Of a stretch of DNA of 64,000 nucleotides, positions 55,590-64,000 are shown piece by piece. Positions within the stretch are counted from its first letter, which is position 1; each line of letters begins with the position of its first letter. Source of the DNA: Isoetes taiwanensis (lineage: Eukaryota; Streptophyta; Lycopodiopsida; Isoetales; Isoetaceae); assembly GCA_021234155.1 (NCBI GenBank), contig JAJEKV010000003.1, positions 18,708,386 to 18,772,385 of the forward strand, read 5' to 3'. Under the pieces are notes generated by a model. That model made no database searches and was not told the DNA's origin. It worked only from the letters and a program-made list of their open reading frames with translations. The translations under genes and the position numbers were made by a program.

Positions 55590-56890
55590 TATAATGTGGT
55601 GTGCCACATCTTTCAAAGAAATGCCATGTCATTATAGTGAATATGCTTCTTCTAAGAAGTTGCACTAGGCAAATTCTTCATTTTTCTATCCCTTCATCTT
55701 TTGCCATGTCATCACTCATATGCTCATGCCATGTCATCACCCATATTTGCTGTAAAAGTCACATGTCCAAAAGAAAGGAAGTTTGGTTTCTCTTTATTAT
55801 AACACCTCATCATTTCAATCACCTTGCTTGCCACTATAACCTACTTATCTTTTAATCCCCCTTTTCTTTTAATTGGCCTAGTCATTTCCTATTTAAAATG
55901 CATTGTCTAAGCAAATTTTGCATTTTTCCACCACTCTCATCTTTTTGACTCACCATAGTTGTCATATACTCATGCCATGTCATCTCCCATAGTTTTGGCA
56001 AATAAAGAAGTTTTCTTGCTCTTTTGATGCCACCTCATTATTTCTAGGGCCATATCATTGCCATATTACCTTATGCGCCACTATCCTACTCATGCATTGC
56101 CACTCTGCTCTAATAAAGCAGATTTCAACCACAACCTGTAGAAACTTAAGGCAAACTTGAAACTATGCTCAAGTTGGAGTTAGAGCCTTCAGATCACTTA
56201 AGGCGATCAATCATGCGAGAAAAGATTGATAGAATAACTCAAAAAGTTCAAAAGTTCATGTGTTCATACCTTTCCCATTTCCATAAAATGGTACCAGTAC
56301 TCAAATCGAGATGGCAGAGTGGTGCCTAAGCCAACCTATACTAGATAAAGACGAGTGGCAAACATGCCTTATACTAGACAAAGGCGCATGCATGAAAATC
56401 AAGCATGGTAAACGTAAATATGAAAAAAACCCCTTTTCTTTAAGTAAGAGGAAGTAGGAACCAAATTGCATACCTTATATTTAGTCAAACGCTCTTGTAA
56501 CTTCTCATGTTTCTAAATATTGCACCGATTTGCTATGCCATGTACCTGTGTGCTCCATATTCTAGATTGCCCAGAGGGGGGTATTTGGCAAAATTGAGGT
56601 GCACTATTTCACTTATACAATCAGGGCTTCTGAACATGATTCAATGCAGGACATGTGTGCAGTGGGGTCATCCATTGCAAGGTGGAAAAAAATGGTGAGG
56701 TGGCCAAGATGAGCAATGAGGTGGAAAAAATGAGTTATGATGTGGCAAAATATGGATGGATGGAAGAATGAAGAATTTGCCTAGCCTATTTTGCAGTTTT
56801 TTAGAAGAAGCATATTTTACCATGATGACATGGTATTTTTTAGATGATGTGCCATTTCACGTGATGATTAAGCATTTTAGGCACTTTTGG
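55590..56890. repeat. Large inverted blocks (GCCATGTCATCA-rich)
   Basis: The stretch 55590-56090 and, reversed, 56630-56890 share strings such as GCCATGTCAT, AATATGCTTCTTCTAAGAAG and GGCAAATTCTTCAT. Diverged direct copies recur at 58840-59280. This looks like a foldback-type or duplicated non-coding element inside the CACTA element. Confidence 0.6.
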
Positions 56891-56899
56891 TAGAAAATG

Positions 56900-58340
56900 A
56901 CTAGACCATTCTAGACCAGGAGGTGCTTAAAGTAGAGATGCCAATGAATCAGATTGTCGTGAAACTTGGTCCCATATGGGGTAATATCAATACTCTGAAT
57001 ATTGTGGAACATTCAATTTGTCGTTCCAGAGTATTCGAAGTGTGATTTTCTCTTTTTTTTTTTCTTTTTTTTTTTGGAAGATAAAGAGGTGCCATTTTTA
57101 TTTTTTGAAAATAAAAAGGATATACATTAGTTCGGATGAGGGACTACTACAGGTTCACACCTTCTTCGTCTCCCAACAGACAATGCTTATTCAGATTCCT
57201 AAGAGTCATATAGAAAGAAGTAGTACAAAAAGCTAGGACAAGGAGTGGTAAAAGATAAACAACGATTTTTTGAGGAATTGTGTTTGTGCGATGGCGGTCT
57301 TTGGAGAAAGGACAGCTTCTCTCCTACCATAGCAGCCCTAACCACGCGCCCCAAGAAGCAGCATCTAGGAGGTCGTCTTTGTGACAGGCAGTAAATTTAT
57401 CAATCTAAGAAAAAGTTTAATATCTAGTCAAGGTCCCAAGTGCAAAGGACCTAAACTTCGACCTCAAAACATAAACCCTTCAATAACCTACCGGCATACA
57501 TGGTTTATGTTGATTGTTTTTGCAAATCAGTGCACGAAAAATACTTCTTGTAATCCAAATTCCAGTTTGACCAGTTTTCCCATATCACAACTCCTTTTGG
57601 CACACCTCAGTTTTGGAATTTCTCAAAAACTTCATTGGCAACTCAAAATCCTCATTTCTGATCACAGTTTGCAGTTTGACTTTCATTGACCTTTTGACCC
57701 GACTTTGAACTTCGAATATCCCACGGATCGAGATCACGAAGTCAATAATTCCAACTCTGTCAAGCGAGAATGTGGACAAATTCATACATTTGCCCTCTAC
57801 AATTCACGGTTTCTTACCCTCTATTACATTTGTCGGGAATGCATTTTTGTTTTCATTCTTTCCACGGGCTTGGGGGAATTTTGGAAGTCCGTTACTTGCC
57901 ATTAACATGGTTAAGTGATTGATGAGTATTTAATGTACATGTTATTTAAGATTATTTGTTACGTGATAAAACCGTTTTTGTGCACCTTCTAGGGTATACA
58001 TGATTTGCTATTGTTGCGGATTCTATTGAATGATCATCGAATGATGATCATTGATATAATTTTAAGAGGTCTTTTTAGAATTATATTGAGTTTAACTAGA
58101 TAGAAACCCAAGAAGCGGCAAAAGCGGCTAAACTCCGGCAAATACACACGTCGCTACAATTAGTGTAATGACATCCCCAAATCAAAAACACAACAAAAAA
58201 AACTTCTCATGTACAACATAAAAGATAACTTCTACCATTAACTAGAAGACAAAAAAAAAAAACGGACGCAATGTGAAACACAAACTAAAGCTCGATGCCT
58301 TATGATGTCTATTTAAAGAACATTGTCCACATTTGACCAT
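56900..58340. other. CACTA interior, no gene recognised
   Basis: AT-rich, with short homopolymer runs. No coding domain was recognised on either strand. Confidence 0.4.
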
Positions 58341-58392
58341 AGCTCCCTCCCTCCCTCCCTCCCTCCCTCCCATCCCATCCCATCGCTCCCTC
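58341..58392. repeat. (CTCC)n / (CATCC)n microsatellite
   Basis: About six CTCC units, three CATCC-like units and further CTCC units. It lies about 280 bp upstream of a Helitron-like end. Confidence 0.9.
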
Positions 58393-58641
58393 CCTCTCAA
58401 ATGGCAAATTATTAGATTGCATTGGTTTAATGTTTAAGGTTGATTACCCTAGATTCCATGTAGTCTATTATATCTACCCATTCTATCCAACACTATGTTA
58501 CTACCCATTCCATGTGCATATGGCTAATGCAATGCATCCGGGCAATACCTACGTAACATCTACAAATACATCTACATTTATAGCTTATTATTCTGTCTAC
58601 AAAATCCATCACTTCTACTCATTCTAAACGTCCACAGCTAA

Positions 58642-58671
58642 TGCCCGGCATCGTCGGGCACACATTTCTAG
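58642..58671 (+). mobile_element. Helitron-like 3' terminus (plus strand), inside CACTA element
   Basis: Hairpin TGCCCGGCATCGTCGGGCA (58642-58660) is followed by ACATTT and CTAG (58668-58671), then T. It shares stem and spacer with the end at 25476-25505, so it is the same family. The 5' end is unknown. Confidence 0.68.
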
Positions 58672-59824
58672 TTCTTCTATAAATCATTTGGCGCATCATA
58701 AGCTACTTATAGGATTAGCATGTTTTTAGAAGCTCAAAGGGCAAAAGATGATTATCTTACCTCAATGAGTATCAATATCAATATTGTTATAGTATTTGGC
58801 ACATCACATATTGACACCTCAATTTGGCCTATTCAGTCTGCCATACCAAATGTGTTAGTCATAATGCGACTTGCGTGAAATATGCTTCCAAAAAGTTGCA
58901 AATTGGCTAGACAAAGTTTGAATTTTTCTATTCCTTCATGTTTTGCCACGTCATCATTATATTTGCCACCTCACATGCTCATGCCATGTCATCACCAATA
59001 TTTTTTGCAAATAGTCACCTTTTCATAAAGGAACTTTTTATAAAGGAAGAAGTTTGGTTTCTCTTTCTTATGATACCTCATCATTTTCCAGTGCCACGTC
59101 ACCTTGCTTGCACTGATTTGCCACACCATCAAAAGAAATGGGCCATGTCACCATGGAGAAATATGCTTTTATAAAAGGTTGCAAAATTGTCTACGCAAAT
59201 TCTCCACTTTTCCAACCCCTCATGTTTTTCCACCTCACCACTCATGCCATGTCATCTCCCATATTTTTTGCAAATTGGAGTTTGGATCTATCCTCCTCCT
59301 GATGTGGCAATTAGAGTATGAGAGCCGCTTTTGCGATGTAGCAAGATATTATTTTGGATCATTAACGGTTGCTATGACTGCATGCATGTTTAGAGGCGGT
59401 GCACCAAGTTAACCATAAAAACGACCATGGTATCAACCTCCAAAGCGTAAACCCTACAAGAACCTAGTAACTCATAGGGTTTACATTTCGGAGGTTGAGA
59501 CGTGGTCGTTTGCATGGATAACTTGATGCACCATCTCTAGACATGCATGTAGAGATTTATGACCACCTAAAAAATGGAGTTTCAGGTCTACCGGCCATCC
59601 CGAATTGTCCCAAACATGATTGCTCTTTGCAAAAGCGCTATTGAATTCTAAATCACAGATCGGGAAGAGAATAAATCCAAAATCAATTTTGTTAGTTCTC
59701 TTTGCTCCACATTACCAATTGCAACTCCCCGTCCAAATCCTCGGTTCAAGTGATGAAAACTCAAGCTTCAAAACGTAAACCCCTTCAAGAACCTAGTAAC
59801 TCACAGGGTTTACATTTCAGAGTC

Positions 59825-60555
59825 TATATCCTAGCCTGCATGGCATGTTTGAGCCACCTTGGCATGTTGGAGCCCACGTCGCATGTATGAGCCACCTTGG
59901 CATGTTGGAGCCTATGTGGCATGTTGGAGCTCGCGTTGCCTAGGCGGCATGCTTGAGCCACCTTGGCAGGTTGGAGCCTAGGTGGCACGTTGGAGCCCAC
60001 ATGGCATGTTTGAGCCACCTTGGCATGTTGGAGCCTAGATGGCATGTTTGAGGCATGTTGGCATGTTGGAGCCCACGTGGCATGTTTGAGCCACCTTGGC
60101 ATGTTTGAGCCTAGGTGTTATGTTGGAGCCCACGACATATTTGAGCCACCTTGGCATGTTGGAGCCTAGGTGGCATGTTGGGCAGCGTGGAATTTTCGAG
60201 CCACCTTGGCATGTTTGAGTCTAGGTGACATGTTGGAGCCTAGGTGGCATGTTTGAGCCACCTTGGCATGTTCTAGCCTAGGTGGCATGTTGGAGCCCAT
60301 ATGGCATGTTTGAGCCACCTTGGCATGTTGGATCCTAGGTGGCATGTTTGAGCCTAGATGGCATGTTTGTGGCACGTTGGCATGTTGGAGCCTAGGTGGC
60401 ATGTTGGAGCCTATAGGTGGCATGTAGGAGCCTGCGTGGCATGTTTGGGCCATCTTGGTATGTTTGACCCCAGGTGGCATGCTTGAGCCACCTTGGCATG
60501 TTGGAGGCCATGTGGCATGTTGGAGCCCGCGTGGCATGCTTGAGCCACCTTGGAT
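59825..60555. repeat. 19-bp minisatellite, ~38 units
   Basis: Units alternate between TGGCATGTTGGAGCCTAGG and TGGCATGTTTGAGCCACCT types. Because 3 x 19 = 57, each minus-strand reading repeats every 19 residues (for example MPRLQHAKVAQTCH-like), which keeps long frames open without selection. It also appears as a single piece at about 61200-61240. Confidence 0.88.
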
Positions 60556-60639
60556 CTAACCGTTGAAGGTATTTTTCACGAATGTAAAACAATACGATAC
60601 ATTTCCAAATTTGAGCACACAAACAATATTCCAGGTGGT

Positions 60640-61930
60640 GGTGCTTTGCTTAAGAAATAGCCTCAAAAACACCTCAAAAAAACTATACTTCCTTAAGAAA
60701 TAGCTACGTAAAAACTACACCTTGTTATAAACCACACCACTTCAGAAAACCACACTTCTTTAGAAAAAAGCCACTTAAAAACTACACCTACTTAAAAACC
60801 ACACCTAAAAAAACCATACTTACTTTAAAAAACAGCTACTTAAAAACTACACCTAGTTATATAAACCACACCTAAAAAAATCATACTTCCTTAAAAATAG
60901 CTTCTTAAAAACTACACCACTTCAGAAAATCGGCCACTTAAAAACTACACCCGCTTATAAACCACACTTCAAAAAACCATACTTATTTAAAAAACAGCCA
61001 TTTAAAAACTACACCCACTTATAAACCACACCTCAAAAAACAACATCTCAATTAAAAAATCACACCACTTTAAGAAAACCATACTTCCTTAAAAAACAAC
61101 CACTTAAAAACTACACGTCACTATAAACCACACTTCTAAAAATTATACTTCCATATAAAACAACTACTTAAAAACTACACCTAGTTATATAAACAGTCTG
61201 TTTGAGCTACTTTGGCATGGTCAAGCCTCAAAAAACCATACTTCCTTTAAAAAAACAGCTACTTAGAAACTACCCCTAGTTATAAATCACACCTCAAAAA
61301 ACCAAACTTCCTTAATAAATAGCTACTTAAAAACTACACCTAGTTATAAACCACACCACTTCAGAAAACCACACTTCTTAAAAAAACAACCACTTAAAAA
61401 CTACATCTAAACTTGAGGAAAACCATACTTCATTAAAAAACAGCCACTTAAAAACTACACCCACTTATAAACCACACTTTAAAAAACCATACTTCTTTAA
61501 AAAACAGCTATTTAAAAACTACACTTGCTTATAAACCACACCTCAAAAAACAACACCTCGATTAAAAAAATCACACCACTTCAGAAAACTATACTTCCTT
61601 AAAAAACAACCACTTTAAAACTACACCTCCTTATAAACCACACCTCAAGAAACTACACTTCCATAAAAAACAACTACTTAAAAACTACACCTAGTTATAA
61701 ACCACACCTCAAAAAACAACGCCTTCTTAAAAACAACACCCTCTTTAAAAAAAAAACAACACTTCCTTTAAAAAAACCACACCTTAAAAAAAGACCACAT
61801 CTTCAAAAAAAAAAAAAAACTATAGCTCCTTAAAAAAAACTACACCGCCTTCTTAATAAACCACACCTCCACATAACCACATGTAGATTTTTTTGAACGA
61901 CGACATGTGGTCTTTTTTTAACTGTTGTTT
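60640..61930. repeat. Right subterminal repeat array of the CACTA element
   Basis: Some 30 or more degenerate copies of CCACTTAAAAACTACACC and TTATAAACCACACC occur over about 1.3 kb. They are the inverse-strand counterpart of the left array motif GTAGTTTTTAA. Confidence 0.82.
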
Positions 61931-61965
61931 TTAAGTGTGGTCCCAGAATTGGGGTGGTTGTGTGT

Positions 61966-62478
61966 GTAGTATATCTAGATATGCTAAATGCTTGGATACC
62001 ATGGTGATGCATCAAGGTTGCATTACATTAGCATGTACTTGTTGAATATTTGACATCATGTGGTAGAACATGAACGTGATCTGTTTATGTGATTTGTCTA
62101 TGAATGTGATCTGTCTATGTGATTTGTCTATGTTTTTCTTAGTTTTTAGGCAAAAAGTAGTTAGTTTTTTGTTGTTTTTTTATAGCTAGGTCAGGCAAGG
62201 TCCTCAGCTAGGCCCTCGATTGTTGCCCCCCTGTTTAAGGGGCGTGACGATGGTGAGCGCCTTGTTCTATGGACTGAGCTTGACTTATTTTTAGAAAAAA
62301 AAAAACTAGCAAAAAAGCACGCCAGAAGCCATAGAAAATAAAGGCGCAGGAAAATTAGGGCAAATTATAATATAAATTGAATTGGATTGAAGAGCACAAT
62401 TACCTAGGGAGAAGTCAAATCATGGAAAAAGGAAGCACGTTATTTTATCCTAATGAGAATGCTTCCTCGGACCTCAAG
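61966..62478. other. No gene seen
   Basis: Spacer after the CACTA element. ATGTGATYTGTCTATG-type words occur two to three times at 62070-62130. Nothing else is supported. Confidence 0.45.
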
Positions 62479-64000
62479 GGGCGTCTCTATTAGATGTTAA
62501 AACATATCCCTTTAATAAGGATAGAGACAAATTAGAAGGACACTTAGTGATGCTACATACAACCAAAAACTTTTTTTGAACGCATCATTTCGTGAATTAA
62601 GTGTTATCATTGATGGCATGCTGAACTTTGAAAAACAGCAAGTGTTGTGCATTAATGAAGCCGAAACTAAATATTTCATGTCGCTATTTACAGAAACATT
62701 TGTTACTCCCACTCAAGAACTACTTTTTTATCTCACAATTGGTTGGGGGCTAGACAAGATCATGTTGGCCTGTGATGCTTTGACCAATTGAACTGTCCAA
62801 TTGAAGGTGCATGAGGTGCCACAAGACTTTCAACCTTGTAACAGGTAAGGCAGATAAAACAAGCACGTCATTAGCAAGGAACAATTAGAGACCATGAATG
62901 GAGCAATCTGAATTATCGTTCTAGGAATTGCTGGTATAGGATCTTTGTGGAGGCTCCATAAAAATGATGAAACAAAAATTTACATAGCCCAACTCCTTAC
63001 AGTAGAAGGTTGTCTTGAACTTGAATTGGCAAGTAGTTTTATGTGTCTGTCATACCTTCTTTCATGTGGGCGTGTGTCTATTGATTATGCAATTTTTTCT
63101 TCAATAATGCAACCTTAGATCTTCCATCCACACTTGGTAAAGCTGATAGGATATTAGAAGGCATGGGATATCTAAGGTATGCGATGTACATGAATCCTAC
63201 ATGAGTTAAGGCGAGGCAAATGAATCCTACATGACTTGACCATTGAAGTTAAAGCATTGTATTTATATATATCTAAGTGGGCGTCTCTATTAGATGTTAA
63301 AACATATCCCTTTAATAAGGATAGAGACAAATTAGAAGGACACTTAGTGATGCTACATACAACCAAAAACTTTTTTTGAACGCATCATTTCATGAATTAA
63401 GTGTTATCATTGATGGCATGCTGAACTTTGAAAAACAGCAAGTGTTGTGCATTAATGAAGCCGAAACTAAATATTTCATGTCGCTATTTACAGAAACATT
63501 TGTTACTCCCACTCAAGAACTACTTTTTTATCTCACAATTGGTTGGGGGCTAGACAAGATCATGTTGGCCTGTGATGCTTTGACCAATTGAACTGTCCAA
63601 TTGAAGGTGCATGAGGTGCCACAAGACTTTCAACCTTGTAACAGGTAAGGCAGATAAAACAAGCACGTCATTAGCAAGGAACAATTAGAGACCATGAATG
63701 GAGCAATCTGAATTATCGTTCTAATTGCTGGTATAGGATCTTTGTGGAGGCTCCATAAAAATGATGAAACAAAAATTTACATAGCCCAACTCCTTACAGT
63801 AGAAGGTTGTCTTGAACTTGAATTGGCAAGTAGTTTTATGTGTCTGTCATACCTTCTTTCATGTGGGCGTGTGTCTATTGATTATGCAATTTTTTCTTCA
63901 ATAATGCAACCTTAGATCTTCCATCCACACTTGGTAAAGCTGATAGGATATTAGAAGGCATGGGATATCTAAGGTATGCGATGTACATGAATCCTACATG
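62479..64000 (+). repeat. 810-bp direct tandem duplication, second copy runs off the window
   Basis: GCGTCTCTATTAGATG occurs at 62481 and 63291. The two copies are almost identical over at least 700 bp (one C/T change near 62590, one 3-bp indel near 62930). Each contains an open frame (62576-62791 and 63376-63591) with ELSVIIDGMLNFEKQQ and YFMSLFTETFVTPTQE. I do not recognise the protein, and its start is uncertain because no ATG precedes it in frame. The near identity implies a recent duplication or an assembly duplication. Confidence 0.9.

Larger units (their letters stand above)
52131..61962. mobile_element. CACTA-type DNA transposon, ~9.8 kb, apparently non-autonomous
   Basis: The left end starts CACTACCACCCCAAAACTGG. 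The right end, inverted, starts CACAACCACCCCAATTCTGG. About 24 of 28 terminal bases pair. Both ends are flanked by TGT (52128-52130 and 61963-61965), the 3-bp target duplication expected for CACTA elements. Long arrays of short repeats lie inside both ends in inverted orientation. I found no TNPA/TNPD-like transposase in 9.8 kb, so it is probably mobilised in trans. The interior carries a Helitron-like end, inverted blocks and a minisatellite. Confidence 0.8.

Noticed and set aside
59824..60622. Minus-strand ORFs of 76-123 codons with repeated HAKVAQTCH-like strings
   Set aside because: They follow the 19-bp minisatellite period and have no independent support as proteins.

Overview
This is eukaryotic nuclear DNA from a land plant. 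Evidence: GT-AG introns, pentatricopeptide-repeat (PPR) coding pieces, a PDR-type ABCG transporter N-terminus, a cytosolic triosephosphate isomerase first exon, a plant-style NIF/FCP1-like domain (DLNG variant), Ty1/copia elements primed by initiator-Met tRNA, a CACTA transposon and Helitron-like ends. The repeat density, and a non-L1-looking LINE family with microsatellite tails, suggest a large non-flowering plant genome (fern, lycophyte or similar). That placement is inference only. Almost nothing here is an intact host gene; the window is mostly nested transposons carrying or breaking gene fragments.

Layout. 546-6036: a full-length Ty1/copia element (Copia-A) with a 5-bp target-site duplication (TSD), 575/574-bp LTRs and decayed gag/pol. 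6577-8218: a Helitron-like end, a SINE-like repeat and a MITE with ~140-bp near-perfect terminal inverted repeats (TIRs). 8504-10135 (-): a PPR pseudogene interrupted by a segment resembling EXECUTER, with its intron. 10458-11405: tandem SINE-like units. 11951-13797 (-): truncated LINE-A. 15052-15729: FCP1-like pseudogene. 16143-16634: unknown ORF. 17480-19757 (+): LINE-B. 19758-25505: Helitron-like ends and pyrimidine-rich tracts. 26012-26050: TPI exon 1, followed by a truncated L1 with a 14-bp TSD. 28840-30067 (-): four exons of a PDR-type ABCG N-terminus.

30418-39227: an old Ty1/copia element (Copia-B, TSD GCATT). A MITE sits in its 5' LTR, and a ~3.6-kb element is inserted in its gag. The inserted element encodes a spliced tyrosine-recombinase-like protein of the Crypton/DUF3504 type and has its own TIRs. 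I consider this the most interesting object in the window.

41384-46990 (-): the longest LINE copy (LINE-C), GC-rich, with three 107-bp tandem units upstream of its first ORF. 47110-47828: an LTR end with a primer-binding site. 52131-61962: a ~9.8-kb CACTA-type element with TSD TGT, very long subterminal repeat arrays, a 19-bp minisatellite and no recognisable transposase. 62479-64000: an 810-bp tandem duplication running off the window.

No gene network can be inferred. The informative relations are nesting (MITE in copia LTR, Crypton-like element in copia gag, EXECUTER-like segment in PPR, Helitron-like end abutting a LINE tail) and relative ages.
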